A program made the position numbers and the translations under genes. From positions 1 through 16,850 of the forward strand of contig JAGCXJ010000319.1 of NCBI GenBank assembly GCA_017961385.1: 16,850 bases of DNA, in the 5' to 3' direction. Numbering within the stretch: position 1 is the stretch's first letter; each line of letters begins with the position of its first letter. Under the pieces are notes generated by a model that was not told the DNA's origin, searched no databases, and worked only from the letters and a program-made list of their open reading frames with translations. Shown here in pieces: positions 6,907 through 14,716 of the stretch. Source of the stretch: Lachnospiraceae bacterium (GTDB lineage Bacteria > Bacillota > Clostridia > Lachnospirales > Lachnospiraceae).

Positions 6907-7363
6907 GCTCTATTCTTTCGACATTTTTAACCTGACGCTTTGAATCACTGTCACCGAAAACACTGAGTTTGATGCTTTCTGTATCGTCATCATTGGCAGA
7001 TTTTATAAGAAATGCGATATCAGGATCTAGGATCTCAGCTGATGTTAACTCGGCTGAGTATTCATCAGATGAGACTACCAGAGCTTTTGAAAAATCGCTG
7101 TCAGATACACCTGCCATTTGTATGACGCTTAACAGAGTCACTCCGGTCGTTGATATCTCCTTTTCCTTTCCCTTGCCGTTTACTGTAGTGCCATTTACAT
7201 TAACGCTAGCAGCTTTAAAGGGATCGACTGAGACAGACTTTTCATTAAATACGATACTTACCTTTCCTTTTGGAACATAATTTCGTCCAAGCAGATAGAT
7301 GGCTGCGATAATGGCAGTTATGATAAGCAGTACAACAATAATAGTGATATTTCTTTTTTTCAT
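6899..7363 (-). CDS. Membrane-anchored small extracytoplasmic protein, possibly sulfite-oxidase-fold-like domain
   Basis: 154 residues. An N-terminal MKKRN precedes one hydrophobic segment (about 6-26), an uncleaved anchor or signal, so the rest is predicted outside the membrane. The body reads like the small oxidoreductase molybdopterin-binding (SUOX) fold: an SVNVNG-x-TVNGKGKE stretch, GVTLLSVIQMAGV, ALVVSSDEYSAELT (compare ssDGY in that family) and a C-terminal VKNVERIEL. I see no cofactor-binding Cys, so cofactor binding is doubtful. It starts by 4-base overlap (ATGA) with the upstream membrane-protein gene and has AGGAG 5 bases before ATG, so the two are co-translated. Placement between mobA and fdhD suggests a link to molybdenum-enzyme physiology, but this is inference; the function is unknown. 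Confidence 0.55.
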   Translation of the reverse strand: MKKRNITIIVVLLIITAIIAAIYLLGRNYVPKGKVSIVFNEKSVSVDPFKAASVNVNGTTVNGKGKEKEISTTGVTLLSVIQMAGVSDSDFSKALVVSSDEYSAELTSAEILDPDIAFLIKSANDDDTESIKLSVFGDSDSKRQVKNVERIELK

Positions 7364-7905
7364 GACAGCTCCTTTGGTGAGAGTATTATCGGTTTTAATC
7401 TCCTTACCAGCTCATTTGCCAGTATAGCACAGATCGAGCCGCTTGTTGCTGATACAAAAACATAAAGTAAAAGAATGATACCGGTCAGACGAAATACGAT
7501 CATATTGGCAGTCAGGCATGCACTGACCGATGCCAGTATCGATGCGATCATGATGGCTAAAGAGATATCCTTTTCTTTTTTTCTGAACAAAAAGAGTATC
7601 ACATCTATGATGATACCAGGGATGATATATCCGATCGGTGCAAGAATACCCATGCTCCCTGTCATGCCAAAGCATAGTGCCAGTATACTCTGTACGACAG
7701 CCATCAGTGTTGCACAGCCGAAAAACCGGATTATCGATGATGCGACTATAAGAAACATCAGAGAAAAACTGGTGGCGATACCTCCGGGGATATGAAGAAA
7801 TTCCGTTATGAAATTTGCTGCAGGTGCAATGAGCTTTTTGGCAAACAGACCAAGATCACAGCATAACGCCATGAAGATAAATGCTCGCAGTTTATGAGTC
7901 TTCAT
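7360..7905 (-). CDS. Polytopic membrane protein, probable ECF-type transporter S component
   Basis: 181 residues, mostly hydrophobic, with about five to six predicted membrane segments and no ATPase domain. The size, the first helix with ALCCDLGLFA and a following P, the short IPGG re-entry-like segment, and GCATLMAVVQSILALCFG resemble substrate-binding S components of energy-coupling factor vitamin transporters (YkoE/ThiW-like), which share a housekeeping EcfA/A'/T module encoded elsewhere. The substrate cannot be read from sequence. It is the first gene of a two-gene minus-strand operon with an AGGAG site 7 bases upstream and overlaps its partner by ATGA. The location amid FDH cofactor genes could hint at a cofactor-related substrate, but that is speculation. 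Confidence 0.55.
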   Translation of the reverse strand: MKTHKLRAFIFMALCCDLGLFAKKLIAPAANFITEFLHIPGGIATSFSLMFLIVASSIIRFFGCATLMAVVQSILALCFGMTGSMGILAPIGYIIPGIIIDVILFLFRKKEKDISLAIMIASILASVSACLTANMIVFRLTGIILLLYVFVSATSGSICAILANELVRRLKPIILSPKELS

Positions 7906-7940
7906 TATGATGCTCCTTTTGGTAAGGCATGGATGACTGT

Positions 7941-7949
7941 TTTATATCA
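7941..7949 (-). promoter_or_regulatory. Extended -10 promoter for the minus-strand membrane-protein operon
   Basis: Read on the minus strand this is TGATATAAA, an extended -10 ending 35 bases before the start at 7905. It shares the 91-base intergenic region with the divergent fdhD promoter. Confidence 0.45.
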
Positions 7950-7974
7950 GCGATCTGCGAAAACCATTATAACA

Positions 7975-7980
7975 TATAAT
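7975..7980 (+). promoter_or_regulatory. -10 element of fdhD
   Basis: TATAAT, 16 bases before the fdhD ATG. Transcription would start near 7987, giving a leader of about ten bases that holds little more than the GAGG ribosome site (7987-7990). No good -35 is seen. Confidence 0.45.
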
Positions 7981-7996
7981 CAAAAAGAGGTTAAAC

Positions 7997-8728
7997 ATGA
8001 AGGAATACGATAAGGGACTTATAAGAAAATACGAGAGTACGGTATTATATGCTGATGGGAACTGTAAAAAAGCCGATACTTACCTTTTGAATGAACATGC
8101 TCTTAAGATCTCGATCAACGGCAGGGATGAGATCAGTTTTATATGTACTAAGAGTAATCTGCGGGAACTTGTGGCAGGAAGGCTCTATACCGACGGATAT
8201 ATATCAAAAGCAGATGATATTGAAAAGATCATCTTTTCCGATGATGAGAAGACGGCACAGGTGACACTTCGAAGTGACAGGTGCCATCAGGAAATGACTG
8301 ATGCTAAATCAGTGCCGGATTTCAGTCTTGAATGGATATTTTCACTCACAAAGAAATTTGAAAAGGATATGCCTATTCATGATATTACTTCTTGTACACA
8401 TTCCTGCATCCTTTCAAAAGATGAAAAGATCCTCTTTTCGTGTGAAGACATCGGGAGGCATAATGCAGTTGATAAGACCGTGGGATATGGCGTGCTTACG
8501 GATACAGATCTTACCAAGTGTATTCTTTTTACATCCGGAAGAGTTCCTGTCGATATGATACAAAAGGTTGTAAACGCAAGAATCCCGGTCGTTGTTTCAA
8601 AGTCAGTCGCTACTAAGGAAGCAATCGATCTGGCTGAAAAACACGGCTTGAAACTGGTATTGAAGGCACACACAGACAGTATACAGATCCTTGATGAAAA
8701 TCTGCTATCATATTTGCGTTATGACTGA
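7997..8728 (+). CDS. fdhD: Formate dehydrogenase sulfurtransferase FdhD, atypical cysteines
   Basis: FdhD takes sulfur from a cysteine desulfurase and passes it to the FDH molybdenum cofactor, making the sulfido ligand needed for activity. 243 residues, slightly short for the family. The diagnostic EDIGRHNAVDK (150-160), SGRVPVDMIQKVVNARIPVVVSKSVAT (about 184-210) and C-terminal GLKLV are clear. The usual CGxC sulfur-transfer motif before the catalytic domain is not visible: only one Cys (C96, RCHQEM) is in that area. The normally TGGxH segment reads TSCTHSC (131-137), with Cys133 and Cys137. The protein may use different cysteines, or C96 alone. The start has GAGG 6 bases upstream. It is divergent from the minus-strand pair and is the only FdhD in the window to serve fdhA. 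Confidence 0.9.
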   Translation: MKEYDKGLIRKYESTVLYADGNCKKADTYLLNEHALKISINGRDEISFICTKSNLRELVAGRLYTDGYISKADDIEKIIFSDDEKTAQVTLRSDRCHQEMTDAKSVPDFSLEWIFSLTKKFEKDMPIHDITSCTHSCILSKDEKILFSCEDIGRHNAVDKTVGYGVLTDTDLTKCILFTSGRVPVDMIQKVVNARIPVVVSKSVATKEAIDLAEKHGLKLVLKAHTDSIQILDENLLSYLRYD

Positions 8729-8777
8729 TACGATGTGATAAGACGTAGCAAGATAATGATTGTATCTGTAAAAAAAC

Positions 8778-8807
8778 TTGACAACAACCATCTATAAAAC
8801 GGATAAT
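8778..8807 (+). promoter_or_regulatory. Promoter of the ABC transporter operon
   Basis: TTGACA (8778-8783), 18-base spacer, GATAAT (8802-8807), predicting a start at about 8813. The start falls inside the left arm of the hairpin that begins at 8809. Confidence 0.6.
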
Positions 8808-8808
8808 A

Positions 8809-8848
8809 GGCACTGGAAGAGGAAATCTTCCGGTGCCTTTTTAGGCAC
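8809..8848 (+). terminator. Terminator hairpin with competing alternative stem in the transporter leader
   Basis: A 12-bp stem (8809-8820 with 8826-8837, one G-U) followed by TTTTT (8838-8842) is a strong intrinsic terminator. Its 3' arm GTGCCT (8833-8838) can instead pair with AGGCAC (8843-8848), which would hide the T-run in a loop. It could simply end fdhD transcription, or act as a leader attenuator, because a promoter lies directly in front of it. Confidence 0.8.
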
Positions 8849-8877
8849 ACAGTTTATTCAAAGAAAAGGAGAATATT

Positions 8878-10392
8878 ATGAGGAATTTTACTAAGAGATT
8901 CCTTGTGATGTTGCTAATCTTTGCTATGACTACTGCACTGTGCGCATGCGCAGGCGGCAAGGCAGGCTCAGCAGACGCTGATTCTTTGATCACTATTGGC
9001 ATACCTCAGGATCTTGACGACAGTCTTGACCCCCATATTGCAGAAGGGGCAGGAACGAGAGAGGTATTATTTAACGTATTCGAAGGTTTGGTAAAACCGA
9101 ATAGCAATGGTGATTTGATACCTGCCGTAGCAAGTGATTACAGCATTAACGAGGACGGAACGGTCTACACGTTCACACTCAGAGAGGGCGTTAAGTTTCA
9201 CAACGGAAGCAAGGTTACGGTACAGGATGTCAAAGCTTCACTTGATAAATGTGCCGGTACCGAGAGTGGTGAGCCCTTGGTAGCGGCTTTTTCAGCCGTA
9301 AAAGAGATCAATACACCGGATGACAAGACGATCGAAGTAGTGCTGAAGGAGTCTGATACTGACTTCCTTCCGAATATGACGGCAGCAATACTTCCTGCAG
9401 ATCATCTTGATGCATCTACACAGCCTATCGGAACAGGCCCTTACAAGTATGTATCACGCTCACCTCAGGAGAATATAATACTTGAGAGTTTTGATGACTA
9501 CTGGGGTGACAAGGCAAAGATCAAGACAGTTGTACTTAAGATCGTATCTGATGCTGATACTATCGTTATGAATCTCGAGGGCGGTTCGATCGATCTTATG
9601 GCAAGACTCTCTACAACTCAGGCAGCACAGCTTTCTGATAAGTTCGATGTATATGAAGGTACCATGAACCTCGTCCAGGCTCTGTATATCAATAACAGTG
9701 TTGAGCCTTTAAACAACACAAAAGTGCGTCAGGCACTCTGCTATGCGGTCGATATTCAGGAGATCATGGATTTCGTGTCAGACGGAAAAGGAACAGAGAC
9801 CGGTTCGAGCATGTTCCCCGCATTTGGCAAGTATTACATGAAGGAACTCAATGATACCTATAACACTGATATCGATAAGGCCAAAAAGCTTCTTGCCGAG
9901 GCAGGATATCCTGACGGATTTGAGTTTACGATCACAGTTGCGAGCAACTATCAGCAGCATGTTGATACGGCTCAGGTCTTAAAGGAACAGTTTAAGAAGA
10001 TAGGAGTTACAGCCAATATCAATCTCGTTGAATGGGATACATGGCTGAATGACGTTTATATCGGACGTAACTTTGAGACAACTGTTGTAGGTGTTGATGC
10101 TTCAACACTTACCGCAAGCGCTATGCTTGGACGATTTGTCAGTGATTCCGGAAAGAACTTCATCAATTACAGCAATCCGGAATATGATAAGGTATACGCT
10201 GAAGCGATTGCTACCGTGGATGATAATGTACGTACTGAAAAGTACAAGACCTGTGAGAAGATCCTCTCAGAGGATGCAGCAAATGTATACATTCAGGATC
10301 TTCCGAATCTGGTGGCTGTAAACAAGAAGTTTGGCGGATATGAATTCTATCCGTTGTATGTAATGGATTTTTCAAAGCTCTACGTTAAGTAG
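8878..10392 (+). CDS. Peptide/nickel-type ABC transporter substrate-binding lipoprotein
   Basis: Family 5 solute-binding protein (Opp/Dpp/Nik type) that captures a ligand outside the cell for the permeases encoded downstream. 504 residues, normal length. The signal peptide has basic MRNFTKR, a hydrophobic core and a lipobox LCAC, with C24 the predicted lipidated residue. Mature sequence shows the typical features LDPHIAEGAGTREVLFNVFEGLV (about 51-73), a YTFTLREGVKFHNG motif (about 96-110), IGTGPYKY and an FDDYWG stretch, and ALCYAVDIQEI in lobe II. AAGGAG lies 8 bases before ATG. First gene of a four-gene operon. The ligand (peptide, nickel chelate or other) cannot be told from the sequence. 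Confidence 0.92.
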   Translation: MRNFTKRFLVMLLIFAMTTALCACAGGKAGSADADSLITIGIPQDLDDSLDPHIAEGAGTREVLFNVFEGLVKPNSNGDLIPAVASDYSINEDGTVYTFTLREGVKFHNGSKVTVQDVKASLDKCAGTESGEPLVAAFSAVKEINTPDDKTIEVVLKESDTDFLPNMTAAILPADHLDASTQPIGTGPYKYVSRSPQENIILESFDDYWGDKAKIKTVVLKIVSDADTIVMNLEGGSIDLMARLSTTQAAQLSDKFDVYEGTMNLVQALYINNSVEPLNNTKVRQALCYAVDIQEIMDFVSDGKGTETGSSMFPAFGKYYMKELNDTYNTDIDKAKKLLAEAGYPDGFEFTITVASNYQQHVDTAQVLKEQFKKIGVTANINLVEWDTWLNDVYIGRNFETTVVGVDASTLTASAMLGRFVSDSGKNFINYSNPEYDKVYAEAIATVDDNVRTEKYKTCEKILSEDAANVYIQDLPNLVAVNKKFGGYEFYPLYVMDFSKLYVK

Positions 10393-10423
10393 GCAAAAAA
10401 ATAAAACATAAAGGAGAGACGCT

Positions 10424-11362
10424 GTGAAATACGTTTTGAAAAAAGTACTTAGCTGTATAATAACGTTATTTATAGTGTCTCTCCTTGTTTTTGTGGCTTT
10501 TTCACTGATACCGGGAGACCCTGCGCTGTCACGCCTTGGTACGAACGCAACAGAAGCGGCACTTGCTTCACTTAGACATCAGATGGGGTTAGACAGACCA
10601 CTTGCAGTCAGATACTTTGAATGGCTTGCGAGTGCGATCAGAGGTGATTTTGGAAAAAGTTACAGTTACAGCATGACTGTGACATCCATGATCGCAGACA
10701 AGCTGCCGATAACACTTACACTTATGCTTTATTCTATGGTGCTCATGGTCATCATTTCAGTTCCGCTCGGAGTATATGCTTCATATAAAGAAGGAACTGC
10801 GATAGATAAAGTGATTCAGATAATAAATCAGATAACAATGGCCATACCGCCGTTCTTTTCAGGTATACTCATTACCCTTATATTCGGCATGACTTTAAAG
10901 ATGTTCACACCGGGAGGCTTTGTGAGCGTTAAGATAAGCCCCTCACGTTTCTTTGGCTTTATGTTTTTTCCGTCACTTGCGATAGCGCTTCCAAAGAGTG
11001 CGATGGTGCTCAATCTGCTATATTCATCACTTAATGCGGAAAAAAAGAAGGATTATGTCAGAACTGCCTACAGCAGAGGAAACAAGAGCAAGACGGTATT
11101 TTTCGGACATATGCTTAAAAATGCATCAATACCTACAATAACATTTTTAGGAATGGCTCTCGCGGATATGATCGCCGGGAGTATCATCATAGAGCAGGTA
11201 TTTGGTATCCCGGGACTTGGAAGGATACTATTAACATCGATACAGAACAGGGATTATCCGGTTGTCATCGCAATAATCATGCTGATCGCATGTGTAGTGA
11301 TAGTAAGCAACCTATTGGTTGACATAATTTATAAGCTCGTAGATCCGAGGGTCAAGGATTAA
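10424..11362 (+). CDS. ABC transporter permease, DppB/OppB family
   Basis: Integral membrane permease, 312 residues, with six predicted helices and the family start MKYVLKKVLSCIITLFIVSLLVF, followed by an extracellular loop ending in the IPGDPA/LGLDRP-like segment (MGLDRPLAVRYFEWL, near 56-70). The cytoplasmic EAA loop that couples to the ATPase reads DYVRTAYSRGNKSK, about residues 209-222. Its start is GTG with AAGGAG 7 bases upstream. It sits 31 bases after the lipoprotein gene, and its stop directly abuts the next permease ATG. It pairs with that protein to form the transmembrane channel. Confidence 0.93.
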   Translation: MKYVLKKVLSCIITLFIVSLLVFVAFSLIPGDPALSRLGTNATEAALASLRHQMGLDRPLAVRYFEWLASAIRGDFGKSYSYSMTVTSMIADKLPITLTLMLYSMVLMVIISVPLGVYASYKEGTAIDKVIQIINQITMAIPPFFSGILITLIFGMTLKMFTPGGFVSVKISPSRFFGFMFFPSLAIALPKSAMVLNLLYSSLNAEKKKDYVRTAYSRGNKSKTVFFGHMLKNASIPTITFLGMALADMIAGSIIIEQVFGIPGLGRILLTSIQNRDYPVVIAIIMLIACVVIVSNLLVDIIYKLVDPRVKD

Positions 11363-12154
11363 ATGAAACAGAAAAAGATCAGTTTCAATTTAATACTGGG
11401 AAGTGTTTTGCTTGCTGTAACTCTTGTACCCGCTCTTATCGGACTTATCTGGACTCCGTATGATCCGGAAGCCATGAACAGTTCTCTTAAGCTGGCGGGA
11501 GTGAGCATAAGACATATTTACGGATGTGATAATTTCGGAAGGGATATATTCAGCAGGATCATGGCTGGAAGCGGTATCACACTTCTGATCGCTGTAGGTA
11601 CTGTTGCGTTCGGAAGTATCATAGGAACGGCTATTGGTGCTTTTACCGGATATTTCGGTGGGATCATAGATGAGGCTTTAATGAGGATCAATGATGTCGC
11701 ACTGGCATTTCCGAGTCTGTTACTTGCTCTTGTCATGGTATCTTTGCTGGGAACAGGCAAATATCAGGTCATGTTAGCTCTTGGTATAGCCTTTGTACCA
11801 AGTTATGCAAGAATAGTAAGGAGCGAATATATCAGGATAAAGAATCTTGATTATGTGAAAGCTGCTCGTCTTGCCGGAGCAAGTGATCTTAGGATCATGT
11901 TTGTACATATACTGCCAAATACAAGGACAGTGCTCTTAAGCTCGGTGATGATAGGATTCAACAATGCCATTTTAGCGGAAGCAGGACTCAGCTTTTTGGG
12001 TATCGGTGTTCAGCCGCCGGATGCAAGTCTTGGACGAATGCTTAGCGAAGCGCAGGCATATATGTTTACGAATGCGGGATACGTTTTGTTTACGGGTTGT
12101 ACTATTGTTATGATAATTCTTGGATTTTCACTTCTGAGCAAGGAGATAAAGTAG
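11363..12154 (+). CDS. ABC transporter permease, DppC/OppC family
   Basis: Second permease, 263 residues. An N-terminal helix is followed by the DppC-type YGCDNFGRDIFSRIMAGSGITL stretch (about 51-72) and by more membrane segments. An EAA loop DYVKAARLAGASDLRIMFVHILPN (about 163-186) and the conserved LAEAGLSFLGIGVQPPDASLGRML follow. At the short end of the family range. ATG begins on the base after the previous stop; an AAGGA inside the upstream gene end serves as ribosome site. One base separates its stop from the ATPase GTG, so the three are tightly coupled. Confidence 0.93.
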   Translation: MKQKKISFNLILGSVLLAVTLVPALIGLIWTPYDPEAMNSSLKLAGVSIRHIYGCDNFGRDIFSRIMAGSGITLLIAVGTVAFGSIIGTAIGAFTGYFGGIIDEALMRINDVALAFPSLLLALVMVSLLGTGKYQVMLALGIAFVPSYARIVRSEYIRIKNLDYVKAARLAGASDLRIMFVHILPNTRTVLLSSVMIGFNNAILAEAGLSFLGIGVQPPDASLGRMLSEAQAYMFTNAGYVLFTGCTIVMIILGFSLLSKEIK

Positions 12155-12155
12155 C

Positions 12156-13709
12156 GTGGAAAAACTGTTGCATGTTGAAGATCTGAATATAGAATTCCAC
12201 GATCATCTCATACCCGAGACTGTAGTGTTTGATTTTGATCTTGATATGGAATGCGGAGAGATAGTCGGACTGGTCGGAGAATCAGGCTCAGGCAAATCCA
12301 TGTCTGCACTTGCCATAGCGGGTTTGCTTAGCAGACACGATATGAAAAAGAGAGGAACGATCAGGTTTGAGGGAAAGGATATCTTGGACTGTCCAAGAAG
12401 CGAACTTCGTGACCTTCAGGGTGACGAGATATGCATGATATTTCAGGAGCCGCTCACATCTTTAAACCCGGTCAAAAAGATCGGATGGCAGGTAGAGGAG
12501 TCGTTAAAGATCCATACGCAGATGACACCTTTGGAGAGAAAAGAAAGAGCCTTGAAAGCACTGGCTGATGTTGAACTAGATGATCCTGAGAGAGTATATG
12601 ATTCCTATCCTCATGAGCTTTCGGGAGGAATGAGGCAGCGTGTGATGATAGCTGCAGCCACTATAGGGAATCCGAAACTGCTCATTGCGGATGAACCGAC
12701 GACCGCATTGGATGTTACGGTACAGAGTCAGATCGTAGAGCTTTTAAAGAAGATAAACAAAGAGAAGAATACGGCTATTCTTTTTATAAGCCACGATCTT
12801 AGCCTTGTAAGCCAGCTTTGCCACAGAGTTCTTGTTATGAAAAACGGATATGTGGTGGAAGCCGGAGATGTAAAGACCATATTTGAATCGCCCAAAGAGG
12901 AATATACAAAAAAGCTGATCTCAGCTATCCCGAAGTGCGAAAAGGTCAAAGATGATACTGATGATATTGAAAACATGGTAGAAGTCAGAGACGTCTGTGT
13001 ATCATTTACAAGGAAAAACGGACGAAAAAAAGAAACAGTCGATGTATTAAAACATGTTTCTATAGATATCAGAGAAGGAGAGATCCTGGGACTTGTCGGA
13101 GAATCAGGCTGTGGCAAATCTACTCTTGCTAAGACGATAATAGGTCTTCAAAAGCCTGACAGCGGAACGATCACCCAGAAATATCCGAACACCCAGATGA
13201 TATTTCAGGATCCGTACGGTTCATTAAATCCGGCCAGAAAAGTCGGTCTTATCATGGAAGAGCCTATAAGGAATCTTACAGATATGTCACCCGAAGACAG
13301 AAGAAGACTTGCAGAAGAGATGATAACTAAGGTCGGGCTGGGAGTCGAATATCTGTCAAGATATCCTTCAGAGCTTTCAGGCGGTCAGAGACAGCGTGTA
13401 TGTATAGCGACAGCACTCATGCTAAGACCCAGACTCATAATAGCCGATGAACCTGTATCGGCACTTGATGTTACCATACAGGCAGAGGTTTTAAAGCTGA
13501 TGGATAAGCTTCATAAGGATATGGGAATCAGCTTTTTATTCATATCTCATGATCTTAGAGTGGTTCATCAGATGTGCGACAGGATACTTGTAATGAAGTC
13601 CGGAGTGATCGTTGAACAGGGCTACAGAAGCGAGATTTATGAGCATCCGAAACACGAATACACAAAAGAGTTGCTAAAAAGTGCAGGATTGACTAATATA
13701 TCTGTATAA
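12156..13709 (+). CDS. Fused double ATPase of Opp/Dpp-type ABC transporter (DppD-DppF fusion)
   Basis: Two complete ABC ATPase domains in one 517-residue chain, powering the two permeases. First domain: Walker A GESGSGKS (41-48), signature LSGGMRQR near 155, Walker B LLIADEP with TTALDVT and the H-loop ISHDLS. Second domain: Walker A GESGCGKS near 315, signature LSGGQRQR near 407, LIIADEPVSALDVT and ISHDLRV. Both sites look catalytically intact. In many systems these are separate genes; the fusion is common in GsiA/YejF-like transporters. GTG start one base after the preceding stop, with AAGGAG upstream. No terminator is seen after it, so the small gene downstream may be on the same transcript. 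Confidence 0.93.
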   Translation: MEKLLHVEDLNIEFHDHLIPETVVFDFDLDMECGEIVGLVGESGSGKSMSALAIAGLLSRHDMKKRGTIRFEGKDILDCPRSELRDLQGDEICMIFQEPLTSLNPVKKIGWQVEESLKIHTQMTPLERKERALKALADVELDDPERVYDSYPHELSGGMRQRVMIAAATIGNPKLLIADEPTTALDVTVQSQIVELLKKINKEKNTAILFISHDLSLVSQLCHRVLVMKNGYVVEAGDVKTIFESPKEEYTKKLISAIPKCEKVKDDTDDIENMVEVRDVCVSFTRKNGRKKETVDVLKHVSIDIREGEILGLVGESGCGKSTLAKTIIGLQKPDSGTITQKYPNTQMIFQDPYGSLNPARKVGLIMEEPIRNLTDMSPEDRRRLAEEMITKVGLGVEYLSRYPSELSGGQRQRVCIATALMLRPRLIIADEPVSALDVTIQAEVLKLMDKLHKDMGISFLFISHDLRVVHQMCDRILVMKSGVIVEQGYRSEIYEHPKHEYTKELLKSAGLTNISV

Positions 13710-13763
13710 ACTGTCCGATATATGTAATGAGAAGTATAAATCTATGGAAAGGCGGTGCATATC

Positions 13764-14138
13764 ATGGCTATGAATATCAATGACAGCTTCAGATATATGC
13801 AGGATTATCGTATAAACGATATTCCGAGAGTTGATGCGACCAAGCCTGAACCTGCTATAGCTAAAGAAAATCCCGATGCAGCAAAGCCTTCGGTGACCAT
13901 AGAGCCTATTGAAGACAGACGTCCTAGAAGCATTGATCCGAATGAAGTATCGCTCTCATTTAATAAAAATAATGATTTTGGCTATATAGGCAAGGACAAG
14001 GATCTGTCGCTTCTTGATATGGAACAGGCAATTTCGATGATGAGACAGGATTCAATCCTTCAGGATTATCAGTATTTTGTTGGTAGCAGCAAAGATATAT
14101 TTAATTCCGAGGATGGAAGGGTTATAGCCACGAACTGA
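13764..14138 (+). CDS. Small conserved-looking hypothetical protein
   Basis: I do not recognise this family. 124 residues from ATG 13764, chosen for AAAGGCGG 8 bases upstream; an in-frame GTG at 13755 would start inside that site. No signal peptide or membrane segment. Residues about 1-75 are polar, rich in Pro, Asp, Glu and Lys, and likely disordered. The C-terminal part (DKDLSLLDMEQAISMMRQDSILQDYQYFVGS, about 77-107) is predicted amphipathic helix and has the feel of a conserved module. The GGCGG ribosome site, codon use like its neighbours and a strong terminator after the TGA support a real gene. It might be cotranscribed with the transporter operon 54 bases upstream. Confidence 0.7.
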   Translation: MAMNINDSFRYMQDYRINDIPRVDATKPEPAIAKENPDAAKPSVTIEPIEDRRPRSIDPNEVSLSFNKNNDFGYIGKDKDLSLLDMEQAISMMRQDSILQDYQYFVGSSKDIFNSEDGRVIATN

Positions 14139-14146
14139 TTATTTTA

Positions 14147-14155
14147 TGATATAAT
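14147..14155 (+). promoter_or_regulatory. Extended -10 element ahead of yqeG
   Basis: TGATATAAT, a perfect extended -10 identical to that at 1703, with no clear -35. The hairpin at 14158 begins 3 bases after the hexamer, so a transcript from here would start with the terminator. Confidence 0.4.
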
Positions 14156-14157
14156 AG

Positions 14158-14187
14158 GTCGTACTCATAATGAGTACGACTTTTTTT
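14158..14187 (+). terminator. Strong intrinsic terminator
   Basis: Perfect 9-bp stem GTCGTACTC/GAGTACGAC (14158-14166 with 14172-14180), 5-base loop, seven Ts. It ends the transcript of the small gene at 13764-14138. Confidence 0.93.
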
Positions 14188-14203
14188 GATGCGAGATATC
14201 TAT

Positions 14204-14716
14204 ATGCTTTTTGATTCTTTATATCCAACACAATACTATGAATCCTCATATGTAATCGATTATGAAAAACTGTATGACCTAGGTTACAGAGGGATCATAT
14301 ACGATCTTGATAACACGCTTGTACCGCATGGAGCTCCTGCCGATGAACGAGCGCTCAAACTCATGGACAGGCTTAAAAACATAGGCTACAAGATATTTTT
14401 CCTTTCAAACAACAGAAAAGAACGTGTAGAGATGTTTAACGAAAAGATTGGTGCTCTTTACCTTTGCAAGGCATCAAAACCAAATAAAGGAGGGTATCTT
14501 AAGGCTGCTGAAATGATGAATCTAACCCCGTCACAGGTTCTTGTTGTCGGCGATCAGATATTTACAGATATCTGGGGAGCCAATATGGCAGGCATGAGAT
14601 CATGTCTGGTTATGCCGATAGACAAATCCACTGACGAGATTCAAATAGTGCTTAAGAGAATGCTTGAAAATGTAGTTCTAAAGCCCTATTTGAAAAAGCA
14701 TGAGATTATATCATGA
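14204..14716 (+). CDS. yqeG: HAD-family phosphatase YqeG
   Basis: Haloacid-dehalogenase superfamily IIIA phosphatase, 170 residues, usual YqeG length. Motif I DLDNTLV gives the nucleophile D34 and acid D36; motif II SNN follows near 68; a lysine near 90 and motif IV GDQIFTDIWGAN complete the site. Members act on small phosphorylated substrates that are mostly undefined; B. subtilis YqeG sits next to yqeH. I chose ATG 14204 because MLFDSLYPTQYYESSYVI aligns with the family N-terminus; upstream TTG 14186 and ATG 14189 would add residues and abut the T-run of the preceding terminator. No clear Shine-Dalgarno precedes 14204. The stop overlaps the radical SAM gene by ATGA, so they are coupled. Confidence 0.85.
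   Translation: MLFDSLYPTQYYESSYVIDYEKLYDLGYRGIIYDLDNTLVPHGAPADERALKLMDRLKNIGYKIFFLSNNRKERVEMFNEKIGALYLCKASKPNKGGYLKAAEMMNLTPSQVLVVGDQIFTDIWGANMAGMRSCLVMPIDKSTDEIQIVLKRMLENVVLKPYLKKHEIIS

Noticed and set aside
8878..13709. Calling the ABC system a nickel transporter (NikABCDE) because of the nearby metalloenzyme
   Set aside because: The binding protein gives no clear ligand residues; peptide and nickel types cannot be separated by eye.
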